From NCBI RefSeq assembly GCF_032118995.1, contig NC_092648.1, forward strand, positions 21,294,450-21,358,449: a DNA stretch of 64,000 nt, in the 5' to 3' direction. Below the pieces are notes generated by a model that made no database searches, was not told where the DNA came from, and worked only from the letters and a program-made list of their open reading frames with translations. This DNA comes from Asterias amurensis. Its lineage: Eukaryota; Echinodermata; Asteroidea; Forcipulatida; Asteriidae. Shown piece by piece: positions 12,201 through 21,500 of this stretch. Every line of letters begins with the position of its first letter. The stretch's first letter is position 1. The position numbers were made by a program, and so were the translations under genes.

Positions 12201-12954
12201 CAGCTCCTGGCTACCCAAGCCAGCCTGACCACACAGAGAAGAAAACAATGTGGGACCTGATGGAGGTTGAGACCAACTGCGGTATCCATCTAACTGAATC
12301 TCTTGCCATGGAACCTGCTGCCTCCGTCTCCGGTCTCTACTTTGCTCATCCTAAATCAAGCTACTTCGCTGTGGGCAAGATCACTAAAGATCAAGTAAGA
12401 CCATGATTTCAATGTGATGTTTGTGATTCGTTCGTAGGTGAAACAGTTTGGGTGGATTGGTTATAAGGCATGTCCAACTTGGCTATGGTTAGGTTTCCAC
12501 ATCATCATGCGGAAATGATACCTGGATCTCAGGCAAGCGGGTCAAATTTCACGAACACGCGCAATGTGCAAATTGTATGTTCACTCGCGCCTAACTACAC
12601 TCAAAGTGCAGTTTGGCACTTCAATGACGCAGTGATCATGTAGGTGGTGTGGAATTTTAGTCGGTCAGCTTGGTATTTTAAGCAAAAGTGACGTCAATAG
12701 TGCGGGGTGTTATTCCACAAATTTCGATTAAACCAACTTCTTTTGTCTCTTACACCTCTCTTCAGCCCACCCACCTTCTGCGTAACCTTTACTTTGTAAA
12801 TCGCCTAGAGATAAATTTATATTAGGCATTATGTAAATCAAATGAATTATTATCATTATTTTGACAGGTTGAAGACTATGCCAGCAGGAAGCAGATGGAA
12901 GTCTCTGAAGTAGAGAGGTGGCTGGGTCCTAACCTCGCTTATATATCATCCTGA
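268..12954 (+). CDS. MTR: Methionine synthase (5-methyltetrahydrofolate-homocysteine methyltransferase), 3' part, 19 exons
   Basis: Cytosolic, cobalamin-dependent enzyme that moves a methyl group from 5-methyltetrahydrofolate to homocysteine, giving methionine and tetrahydrofolate. Joined exons give 909 codons after a 2-base partial codon and align without gaps of note to human MTR from about residue 355 to the C-terminus. Seen in order: folate-binding barrel ([24 protein letters not shown]); cobalamin cap ([12 protein letters not shown]); cobalamin domain with GDVHDIGKN, whose His codon at 6745-6747 is the expected lower cobalt ligand, followed by SGLITPS and [10 protein letters not shown]; AdoMet/reactivation domain with [12 protein letters not shown], ending [11 protein letters not shown] and TGA at 12952-12954. 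The homocysteine/zinc domain lies left of the window, so the start is not visible. No frameshift or internal stop; all introns GT-AG. The identification is secure. Confidence 0.97.
1650..1745 (+). repeat. tRNA-like SINE head fragment (weak)
   Basis: An MTR intron segment with a TGAGTGGTTCC stretch and, about 50 bases later, AGTTCGAATCCCA, which matches a pol III B box. The first half is poorly preserved, so this is a degraded SINE rather than a tRNA gene. Confidence 0.4.
1794..1970. mobile_element. AGCCCGG-end inverted-repeat MITE, copy 1
   Basis: Starts AGCCCAGCTCATACTTCCTG and ends with the approximate reverse complement (GCATTCGCAGGAATTATGAACTGGGCTT). The interior is partly palindromic around a core containing AGTTGAACTGTGCTCAACTCC. 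Same family as 10251-10440, 22153-22284 and 24074-24252. Lies inside an MTR intron and has no coding capacity. Confidence 0.75.
2530..2700. repeat. Dispersed repeat with CGACTAAAGTCGCC motif, copy 1
   Basis: Shares CCGTCATTGAAAAGAT, GGGTATAAAGGGTGAACATGGACAAA, AAAGCTTTATT and GACTAAAGTCGCCAATG with the segment at 43490-43680, which carries the same words in the opposite orientation. MTR intron. Confidence 0.6.
4120..4407. mobile_element. TTAA-type MITE (family 1), decayed left end
   Basis: The right end is intact (ACCAATAGTGTCCAGTGCCT then TTAA at 4408-4411). The interior AGAGGGAGCCGTTTCTCACAATG is diagnostic of the family. The left terminus is eroded. The element ends about 30 bases upstream of the MTR exon at 4437, so it supplies sequence in the branch-point/acceptor region. 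Confidence 0.75.
4590..4735 (-). repeat. tRNA-Leu-derived SINE
   Basis: Read on the minus strand: a tRNA-like GTGGCCAAGCAGTTAAGAGC start, an anticodon arm CCAGA-CTCAAGC-TCTGG whose loop centre reads CAA, a long variable region and GGGTCTGAATCCCAAT as B box. The arrangement is that of a type II leucine tRNA, decayed in the T arm and embedded in a repeat. Not a functional tRNA. Confidence 0.65.
5625..5712. repeat. Fragment of CATAAAGCTGCTTAAGC-family repeat
   Basis: Contains CCAGCCAAAATACCATGTCACAT, GACTGGTATCCTGCTC and TTGCTTAGCAGAAAATATT, phrases shared with 25646-25815 and 41635-41840. MTR intron 5517-6696. Confidence 0.5.
6375..6640. repeat. Dispersed repeat with TACCGCAGAGT words (SINE-like family B)
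   Basis: Begins near GGTAACACCATGTGTGTATCTACTTGCC and runs through AGTTCTGAAAAGAACTGGCC, ACTACTACCTGGGTGGAAGGT and AAGTGGATCGGGG to TTCACTACCGCAGAGTGAG. Partial copies occur at 46015-46165 and, inverted, at 63690-63860. MTR intron. Confidence 0.65.
6891..7235. mobile_element. TTAA-type MITE (family 1)
   Basis: TTAA at 6887-6890, then AGACACTGGACACC. The interior has TCTCACTTGGTGTATCTCAAC, ATGAAAGAAAAAATACCC and AGAGGGAGCCGTTTTCCGCA, and the right end is TACCAATAGTGTCCA with a degraded tip. It begins 25 bases after the MTR donor at 6866. Confidence 0.75.
8397..8633. mobile_element. TTAA-type MITE (family 1), internally deleted
   Basis: TTAA at 8393-8396, then a left end ATGCATGGACACTATTGG. 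The interior jumps from GTGAGAAACTTCTCC to the terminal GTGTTGCATATGTTGGGACACACCAAGTGAGAA, and it ends CAATTACCATACATTTCCAGTGC. About 140 bases shorter than full copies. Confidence 0.7.
10251..10440. mobile_element. AGCCCGG-end inverted-repeat MITE, copy 2
   Basis: GCCCGGTTTATACTTCCTGT on the left; CGCATTCGCAGGAAGTATGGACCAGGCTTT on the right; core GCAGCGAATGTTTCGCAGGAGTTGAA. It lies within an MTR intron and by chance keeps an exon reading frame open, producing a 252-codon read-through frame that is not a gene. Confidence 0.75.
10808..10920 (+). repeat. SINE-like repeat with CTGAAGA...CGAAACGTC motif, copy 1
   Basis: Contains CTGAAGACGAGCAGAGTATA, then CTGTTCGAAACGTCGAGACC, then GGCTCTTTTCAGAGCC (a short perfect hairpin), then a tail AGAGATTTACACATGGTTGTACCCGCAAG. 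The same order of words recurs at 11120, 13388 and 28030. Confidence 0.6.
11120..11315 (+). repeat. SINE-like repeat with GAAAC motif, copy 2
   Basis: GGTGGTTCTGATGAGAAGTTC on the left and GGCTCTTCTCAGAACCACC on the right form an inverted pair around CAGATGAGTGTACTGTCCGAAACAATGAGTCC. The tail AAAGAGATCTATCTACATGGTGTGACCCGCAAATTT matches the other copies. Confidence 0.6.
12785..12867. repeat. Probable SINE 3' tail in last MTR intron
   Basis: TAAATCGCCTAGAGATAAATTTATATTAGGC followed by an AT-rich ATTATTATCATTATT tail. Similar 'GCGC...TATAAAT...TTATTATT' tails occur at 19860-19980, 22840-22915 and 35640-35735. It runs up to the acceptor of the final MTR exon. Confidence 0.45.
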
Positions 12955-14302
12955 TGAGGGGACATATTTTTATTCCATTAGAGTGCCCCGAATTTGCCAT
13001 GAAAACAATGGTGATTTCAGAAAACATTGGTAATTTCAGAAAGCATTGGTGATTTCTCAGCCAGAAGCTTGATCTTAACAAATGTCAAGTAGAAAGTTTA
13101 AGCCCAGGCTTAGTTGGTGTGGTGAACTTTATTTATTTATTTAATTAATTTTATCCTGGATAAAAAATTGGACATTCCATTGGATACAAAAATCAGGTCA
13201 CATAAAGTAAGAAGACTGCAACCGCTTTTGGAGTCCGAATGCGTGTGAATAATGGTGAGCGTCTAGTTTCGTGCGTCATTTGAAAATCTTACCACACAAA
13301 CAGACACTCAAATTGGCACATGCAATAAGGTGAATTGGGTTGATTTAGCTATGTTTTGATTGTACAGTGTTAGTATAGAGCACACTTCTCCTGAAGACAA
13401 TCAGAGCATACTGATCGAACTGTTGTGTTGTTATACATTGTACCACCAATTCTTCAATATGAACCACCACTTCTCAAAAGAGATTTTACTCATGGTGTTA
13501 CCGCAAACCTCAACCAATTTGTTTCAGGATTTTTCTTTTGCATCATTTTTTTGTTCACACTGAAAAGTTAGCTTTATTTTTTTCTTTTCGAGTGGCAGGT
13601 TTTCATATTTCGTGAAGGGTTCCTTAATTATAAACCTATGGTGGTATGTGATATGTATTGTAGAAGTGTACATAAATAAGCAACTCAGTTTTTCTGGGGA
13701 AGAGAAAATTTGTTAACTTTACAATAGATGTTGGGACACATTCAATAATCTATCTTTCACTTATTGTATATTTCATTGTTCTTTTTATGCGCTAAGAGGA
13801 TTTTGCATTAGCCGCTTTACAAATGTCTTTATTATTTTTATTTTTATTATTCTCTGAAATACTATTTTACATCCTTCATATTAAATGCAATGCCCTTTGT
13901 CTTAAAGCAAACTTGAATACTCAGTTTTGATTGGCCAATGCATAGCAATAAGTGTGTGATATTATCTTATATTGCTTGGCCCACATCAAATCCTGGTTTT
14001 TTTTCATGCTGTCCTATTTCTGCTTATCCTAGCTGTTATGATCAACGCATTAAGTTTGCTTGAAGTTAATTTTGTTATCACATTTGCGCTTGTGGAATAC
14101 AGAAAAATAGAGGGCGTGTGCATCCCATTTCCAACTCGTCCTCAGAAGCGTTATTTTTGCCTGTATTGCACCCTCTCTTGTGTGATAACTAGTATAATGT
14201 GATATGCAAAATGTTTCAACTGTTGAGGTTTATCAGCACACCAGCTCCAAAGACTAACTTTATTCAAATTCAACCTTTTCAAAATTAATATTATTTTTTC
14301 AA
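12955..14302. other. MTR 3' flank / 3' UTR, extent unknown
   Basis: AT-rich sequence after the MTR stop with no open frame that I can connect to a protein. It holds a repeat at 13388-13515. I cannot fix the polyadenylation site; AATAAA-like words are too common here to choose one. Confidence 0.5.
13388..13515 (+). repeat. SINE-like repeat with CTGAAGA motif, copy 3
   Basis: CTCCTGAAGACAATCAGAGCATACTGATCGAACTG, then AACCACCACTTCTCAAAAGAGATTTTACTCATGGTGTTACCGCAAACC. Same word order as 10808 and 11120; the GAAAC word is degraded to GAACT. Confidence 0.55.
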
Positions 14303-14420
14303 AGGTTGTTGTTTCGAATCTCACCGGAGTAATATGCCTGTGATTGTTTTGCACAGGACCCGGGAAAGTACTGAGTATACAATGCTAACATACATCGATG
14401 TATATGGGTAAAACCAAAAT
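14303..14420 (+). repeat. tRNA-derived SINE body, plus strand
   Basis: Begins at the B-box-like GTTTCGAATCTCACC, then GAGTAATATGCCTGTGAT, GGGAAAGTACTGAGTATACAATGCTAACA, CATCGATGTATATGGGTAAAACC. It is the reverse complement of the body at 18735-18910, but the 5' tRNA half is missing. Confidence 0.7.
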
Positions 14421-14885
14421 TATTCTTTTCATAATTTACTTCATGGTTGAAGTCGATCATAAAATGTTGCTATTAGTGCAAACCTGTAGAAATAATAAAA
14501 TAACACACGCCTGGAGTTGAAAAGTTATGAAATTTGAATAGACCAGTACTGTTTTGTGTTATTCTCTTTGTTTTTTCGCAAGTTTTCAGAAACAGGAATT
14601 CATCAGATGTGTTAGTGGAAAACGTAATTATAGATACATCCAATTTGCACTTTGACCTTCACTGCGCAGCCTCGTTGCAATGGAATGCAGAAGTGCTGAA
14701 TTTTTCCATATTACACTAGCACTTGTGGATAGTGCTAGTGCATCAGTGATACAATAGGGGTACCTTTATGTTCAAAATTACTGGGGGTTTTTACAAACTG
14801 TATTTTCATTTAAGATATTTGCTCTGGTTTCCTAAAAGTGGAAGTGTAGTTCAAATATATTTTTATGGGTAAAGTTGCATGTTAA

Positions 14886-15266
14886 AGGAACACGTTGCCT
14901 TGGATCGGTCGAGTTGGTCTTTGAAAAGCGTTCTGTAACCATTTGTTGTAAAACGTAATGGTTAGAAAGATATTGTAAAAGTAGAATACAATGATCTACA
15001 CAAATATGCCTCGAAATTGCGTGGCTTTCTTTTTACCCTGTCGACTAACACGTCGGCCATTTATGGGAGTCAAAATTTTGACTCCCATAAATGGCCGACC
15101 GTGATAGTTCGCGACGTAAAAGGAAAACCGTGCAATTTCGAGTGATACTTGTGTGGATCATTATATTCTACTTTTAAAACATCTTTCTAACCATATGCAT
15201 TTTATAACAAACGGTTTCAAACGCTTTTAATAGACCAACTTGTCCGAACCAAGGCAACGTGTTCCT
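14886..15266. mobile_element. TTAA foldback element (family 2), copy 1
   Basis: 381-base near-palindrome. The left arm starts AGGAACACGTTGCCTTGGAT and the right arm ends CCAAGGCAACGTGTTCCT. Flanks are TTAA (14882-14885) and TCAA (15267-15270). The arms meet at GGCCATTTATGGGAGTCAAA/TTTTGACTCCCATAAATGGCC, so nearly the whole element can fold into one hairpin. No coding capacity. Confidence 0.85.
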
Positions 15267-15538
15267 TCAAGTTATTATTAGCAGTAGTTCAATAAGTGAA
15301 GTATGATTTAGCCGTTGTATATGCCCGCTGTTTGTTTCTCACAATAAACACTAGGTGTATATACTATCAAGAGTTCAAATATAAGGAGGAAGGTTTACCA
15401 CAAGGTTTTACACATTTTATTTTACTAAATCGCAACCATATTTTTTTTTTTTGATTGTACAGATAAGTGTTTGAGAATTTTACTGTATTTTTTTCTTTCT
15501 TTTTTTTCTTTCTTTTTTCTTATTATATTATGATTTAA

Positions 15539-15916
15539 AGACAGCGGACACTATTGGTAATTGTCAAAGACCAGTCTTCTCACTTGGTGTATCCCAACAT
15601 ATGCATAAAATAACCTGTGAAAATTTGAGCTCAATTGGCCCATGAAGTTGCGAGACAATAATGGAAGAAAAACCGCCTACAAGTTGTGTGCTTTCAGATG
15701 CTTGATTTCAAGACCTCAAAATCTAATTGTGAGGTCTCGAAACAAAATTTAATTCAAATTTAGTGGGAAATTACTTCTTTCTCAAAAACTACTTTACTTC
15801 AGAGGGAGCTATTTCTCACAATGTGGTATACTATCAACAGCTCTCCATTACTCGTTACCAAGTAAGATTTTATGCTAATAATTATTTTGAGTAATTACCA
15901 ATAGCGTCCAGTGCCT
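15539..15916. mobile_element. TTAA-type MITE (family 1)
   Basis: TTAA at 15535-15538 and CTAA at the right (15917-15920). Ends AGACAGCGGACACTATTGGTAATT and AATTACCAATAGCGTCCAGTGCCT. The interior has GAGACAATAATGGAAGAAAAAC, a CTCAAAATCTAATTGTGAGG hairpin and AGAGGGAGCTATTTCTCACAATG. Confidence 0.85.
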
Positions 15917-17669
15917 CTAATGTTAGTTCTGTAATATAATGTTTTTAAGAATAAAGCTGAAAGCAACAATGATTTTAGGAATGAGAAAAAAAAGTTTGTA
16001 AATATTGTCTTCTGGTTGAGTGGCTAAAGTTAAGTTCTTGAGGCAGGTCAGGAAACTCAAGGGTCGAGATTTTGCGAGTGGATTGTAAATGCTTTTAATT
16101 CCGAGTGCTAATTGAATGACCAAAATAATGTCCCACTGGTGAAGGTTTCTATAATCAGTTGCACTTAGAAACAACAGAGGGCGCTGTTCAACTAATTGAA
16201 AAGGTACAACACTTTTGTGTCGGCTGCAGCTTTAGCTTTCTAACAAGTCTGAAAAAACTGAAGGTTCCTGCCCCTGGTCGTCCAACGCATGCCTTCATGC
16301 TTCTTAAAAGTTCAAAGTCATCATAAACATAGGTGCAAGTAAGTAGGTTCATTTCCACCTTCATGGTAGGTTAAACTCAAAGTTTACTTTGTATTCCAAT
16401 TAAAAGTACAATAATTGCATGTCTTTTTTGCTCCGAACTCTGATCATGCTTACAAACAATACAATTAGTATTACAATGTATCCTCTGCTTACCAGTTTTC
16501 ACGCTATTATGCCTTTTTCTTTGAATTTGGAAAAAAATAATGATGCCATATATCAACCGATGCGCCCTAATTATCTTCATTTGTTAATATGAAGTATGCA
16601 AACATGTATTAAAACTTGATGGACATTGAAATGTTCACACCACACAACGATCTTCGATGACTTCAACTGGCCCCATTTGTTTTAAGTTTTTCCTGTTTTC
16701 ACGGCAAACGAGAAAGTATGGTTTCCCGGTGAAGCCATACATGGAAGAAACATCTGCAGTGACTACAAGTGTTCTTTGAGACTCTGTGTATGACTCTATA
16801 GCCAGCAGTTGTCTTCGTTTTATTCAAAATATTTTTTTATAATAAATTTTTTACATTACCATGGAAACTTGCAAAAAATAAAACAATATAAAAAATATAA
16901 AAAGTGTGAATAATTACTGGCTTCCAAATCTGATTCTTATTTATTTTTTTCTATATTTTTTTTCTTAATATTTATAATAAAGCGTATAAATAAACAGTGA
17001 TAATTGAATCAACAAGCTGATGTTTAAATTTTAATATTAATAATAGTATTAATACGAGGGTTACAAAATAAAAATCTCTAAAAATATTAGAAAATGATAT
17101 AAGGCACATGGCTTCTTTAAGCCTCGGTATTTTTTTCAAGAATGCTCAGCAAAACATTCAGTCACATGATTTTGATCATCATGAATTGTGAATTGAAATA
17201 GCGGTTGATGAAACTTTTTCGGTGGGCAAATATTTTTATATGGCCTCAACATTATGACATATATTTGTACCTTGTAGAAATGCCTAAAGTACCAAACTTT
17301 TTGCATTTGCATTTACAAGTGCAAATGACCAGTGGAGCCTTACGTGTTTCTAAGTTTTGGTCAAGGGAGAGGAGACTCTTTGCTTGGCAAATAAAACCAC
17401 ACAATTTTTATCTAGGGACTGTTTACATCGCGCACAGAGAGGTAAACGATTTGCCACGATTTTAGGGACACCTCGAAAACAGGACCTCCTACGATACATG
17501 CATCTGAATCCTTGATTTGTACTGTGGGTGTGTGCAATCTGTGCATCTGACCATACAGAAAATAGCTCCATGATCTGACCGATTTTAAAGCATTTGAAGG
17601 TGCATTCCTTACGGAAATAACATTAACAGTCTAATTATTTTAACCATCCGTTTTAACCATGTGATAATG
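15917..17669. other. Intergenic, no gene seen
   Basis: AT-rich sequence between MTR and HHAT with short spurious frames only, several T-rich runs and an A/T-rich block around 16830-17060. I see no protein, RNA or well-defined repeat. Confidence 0.5.
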
Positions 17670-17867
17670 TAGACCCAGTGACTGGGGCGCTAGATAGATT
17701 CCTTTTTTCGAAAAATGTCAAATTTTTGTAAAAAGGAATCTAGCGCCCCAGTCACTGGGTCTAGTGATAATTACTTCTAGAAACTATAAACGGGGGAGTC
17801 TTATAGTTTCTAGAAGTAAGTGATAATGATGTTTCAATGTCTGTTTGTCATAATGACAAACAGACAC
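17670..17867. repeat. Composite palindrome cluster with AGACCCAGTGACTGGGGCGC arms
   Basis: Three hairpins in a row. First, 17670-17762: TAGACCCAGTGACTGGGGCG to its perfect complement CGCCCCAGTCACTGGGTCTA, with inner arms AGATTCCTTTTT/AAAAAGGAATCT. Second, about 17768-17820: TTACTTCTAGAAACTATAA and TTATAGTTTCTAGAAGTAA. Third, 17839-17867: TGTCTGTTTGTCA-TAA-TGACAAACAGACA. The word GTGATAAT punctuates the junctions. A related composite is at 29750-30001. Confidence 0.8.
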
Positions 17868-18500
17868 ATGTTTGTAATCTGTATGTATTGCTCAATTTTA
17901 TTTGATTACATTACATTTATTGTCTATAGGTGTTGTTTGTTGCCAATATTGGAATAAAACATTTAACCCAAAAAACTTAGGTAATTTCAATTGCTAGGCC
18001 ATGTAGGCCCCCCTATTTTGGTCGCTTTATTTTTTATGTATCCGCCCTACCCACACAGCCTTTTAAAGCTTTTTTTCTCAAATGTTGGGTGCAAATCTTG
18101 GGAGTGAAATTTGTGACAAATTTGCGTTTGTGTTTTGAACCGCCTGGATGTGATTGCTCTGCAAAACTGGTAAGGTGTCACATATGGGTGTGATATTGGT
18201 AGATCCCTACCAATATCACATCCAAGTAAGCCACCTTTTCACCGTTTTTGTAGAAAAGTCACACCCAGGCAGTTCACAGTGTTTCGTCAAGCTCAACATG
18301 AACTGCACGGCATAAAATTACCTGATAGGGTTCTGCGTAACGCCAGTTGCCCATGTTCCTTCTTGACATCGCCATTTGGACTTTCATTTTAAAATCTCAC
18401 TGAATGTTTTTTTACAAAGTCTGATGTGGCATATATTCATCTATTTATCAAATTTTCAGTAAATTGCAGCTCCCTCCCTAATTGAGTCACTGCTGACATC
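17868..18500. other. HHAT upstream flank
   Basis: Presumed promoter/5' UTR region of HHAT. It contains an inverted pair GTGTGATATTGGTAG/CTACCAATATCACATC at about 18187-18223. No TATA box or initiator that I would defend. An in-frame TGA lies 18 bases before the HHAT ATG. Confidence 0.4.
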
Positions 18501-21500
18501 ATGGGGAAACTTCAAGAGAGAAGACTCCCAGTGAGAAAGAAAACCAGTAAATCCGCATCCCATAGCTCTAGCAGCAAAGGAACGCTCTCGTCAACATCAC
18601 CAACTGATGTGAAGACGACTGAGGGCAAGCTCCCCGTCCCAGAACTTGCTGTCTATCTCACATTTGTTGTTATCACATTCTCAACTGCTTTCTACAATGT
18701 TTATATCTCTTCACAAGGTACTGCAAACAATTTGTTATTAATTTTGGTTTTACCCATACACCGATGTGTGTTAGCACTGTACTCAGTACTTTCCCTGAGT
18801 TCTGTGAAAAACAAAATCACAGGCATATTACTCGGGTGGGATTCGAACCCACGACCTTTGCAATTTTAGAGCAGTGTCATACCAACTAGGCAATTTGTAA
18901 TGGAAGAAACAACAAGCTCTCCGCACACTGCTTGTTTTGTTTGTTTGAAGAGTTGTTTACATGGTTGCAGTCAGAATTTTGATCAAAGAGAGATTTTGTG
19001 AACTACTTATTTGAAAGCCTCTTTATTTATTGCTGTGTAACTTGTCCTGCTGTCTGTGTTGTCATCGTTGTTTTTCGGTACCTAGGAGGGGTTATTAACA
19101 AGTATCTATACGGCATGCTGCCCATGGTAGCGAGGCTGCCCCAGAGTTTGTTTGGAAACTGGGGACTTCTGCTCACGCTTAGTAGATTCGAGGGTTTTCT
19201 TGCTTATTCTTCACTACCATGGAGTTAGATATAGAAACATTTTCAATGAAATAAGCGGCCCTGTATTGATTCTGTCACAAAGCCAGTATTTTGAAGCCAC
19301 GGCACTGGTAGTGTTTATTCTCTTTTGTAATGGTTTAGCTATTATATGCATGGTTTACTTTTTTATATCTCACAGAACATGTGGAAGCCTTCAGTTCCTA
19401 TATGCTTGAGCGTGGTTGGTCGATTTTTGGAAACAGCCACAAGGTAATAATTAACCAGAATTCAAGTTTTGTTCCTTTGTTTGATGCATTACACCAGACA
19501 AAACCATGAGTAGTGACAGGGAAATAGGTTAATGAGCCATTGCATAAATGTGAAATGCCGACCTCTGCACACTGTGCGCCCACAATTTCCATCTTTTTTT
19601 TGAGTAAATTCCTTTGTAATTTTGACTCCCAAAATGGAGAACAGGATAGGTGTGTGTAAGTGTGCTGCGCATTGCCCAAGATGTCAATACCAATTTTCTT
19701 CAAGCCAATTTGCATTTATTCTCGATTCTGATTAGCTCATCACAGCAAAAATAGTGTGGTATTATACTAAGCAGCCCATATCAAACCGTAGCTGGATTGG
19801 CAGCATATTGCGCCACAGCACCATGTAAACCATTACATGGTGCTAAGGATTAGGTCTTATATCTCAAACTTCGTCCCACTCCTTGCTGTATAAATACCTG
19901 GCGCTTTGTATCCTTTTGCAAAAGGCGCATTATAAATACAGTTATTATTATTATTATTATTACTACTATTATTGTTATTCAAGTTTACTGAAAAATAAAT
20001 ACTCACACATGCACGCTCAAGGAATGTGGACAAATTTAGCATCTCTGTGTCCAATACCCATTGATGACCAACATTCTAATTGCACTCATTTCTTCTACTG
20101 GCGCTAGTTTGAGTATTCACTTTCATCTTTGTTCCATTCTTGTCTTCCTTCAGGATGTAGCTGATTTTGAATGGTCATATTGGCATGCAATGGTGACACC
20201 TGTAACTATACTCCTTACTTTGGGCCATATTATTCTTGGCCGAGTTGTGGAGAAAACAATTCCCAAGGTCTGTTGGAAAACTTGTTTGCATTTTTATTTC
20301 TTTGCATAAGGCCAAATAATAAGTTGTCTTTAAGAATTTGTCCAGCGGCCTTTTGAAGAAAAAAAAGGCAGGACATAGCACCCACAAACACCTAAGAAAC
20401 ATGTTTCTCATCTGTTGACAATGTTCTATGTTTGCGTCGCACAACATGTTTCACTGGAAATTAAATGTAAAAGCAAAACTTTATTTCAAAGCATCTCAAT
20501 GATTTAAACTAATTTTCCTTTTCCAATTTTCCCCGCCCGCAGTGGAGGAAGCATTTTATCTTTGGTTATGGAATGGTTAGTCTTCTATGCATATTTGGTG
20601 CGCAGGCAGTACTCGTGTTCATCTTATACACTCTAGCAGCATACCTCGCTTCAAGGACCAAGTCTGCTGTGGTTGTATGGGCAGTCATACTCCTTGAAAT
20701 TTTAAGTACAAACACAGAGTTCTTCAGTAGTCATTTGGTAAGTATACAAACTTTTCTGTGACTTGTCAGTTGGAATAAGCCATTTTGAGGTATGGTTGGC
20801 ACATCACTGCCGCACTTTTGGTTTGGGGAAGATTGTCTGTGTGCACCCAATCCAAACCGTTTACTCATAGTTTCCACTATACCTCAAAAAGGCTAATTCA
20901 GATGCGGATCCAGGAATTTCACCAAAGTTATAAAAAAAAAGGGGGAAAAAAGGAACTAACAAAAAAGCCAGACGCAGTAACTGGAGGGTTGCAATGAGTG
21001 TTGGTACAACACAGCTAGCAGGCAATAAGATTAACATGTAATTTTAACTCATTCAATTTTGAGAATGTGATCATCTCTACTAGATGTCATACATGTTACA
21101 TATAATGTGTTTTGACAATAAAAAAGGAACTAGTTTGAGTGTGTCTTGAACATTTACCACCATGTTTATGACATTCGAGCTGAGAGCTAAACTTGGCAGC
21201 GCAATTTAAAAATTTACAAAATGAAGTACTCTTTCAGAATGTGATATCTCTACTAGATGACATCTAACATGTGTTCCGACCATCAAAAGTGTTGAAGCAC
21301 GCACGGATCCAGGGGGGCAGGGGGCACATTCCTCCATGTTAACATTTTTTCTACTGCTGCCTGTTTAAAAGTGTGCCACAAGTGTGTGTGGTGTAGTTTT
21401 TTTTCCTCCAAAAAAATATTGTCGAGAGAAGTAAGGGGTCTGGACTCCCGTGGACCAGCCCCCTGGATCTGCGACTTAATGCCACAAATGTTGAGTTTTC

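Larger units (their letters stand above)
268..12954 (+). other. MTR: MTR exon map
   Basis: Exons read from splice signals and protein continuity: 268-380, 876-1049, 1245-1397, 2072-2251, 2971-3087, 3732-3872, 4437-4526, 4914-5012, 5343-5516, 6697-6865, 7330-7532, 8268-8366, 8787-8862, 9318-9473, 9930-10120, 10563-10766, 11354-11455, 12191-12394, 12868-12954. The phases agree throughout, including split codons at 6865/7330 (Asp), 8862/9318 (Val) and 9473/9930 (Gly). Coding bases total 2732. Several introns carry dispersed repeats close to splice sites: one element ends about 30 bases before the exon at 4437 and another starts 25 bases after the donor at 6866. Confidence 0.93.

Noticed and set aside
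18835..18900. Apparent tRNA gene on the minus strand (GGGTTCGAATCCCACC)
   Set aside because: It has A and B boxes but no matching acceptor stem and continues into a repeat body seen elsewhere, so it is a SINE head.
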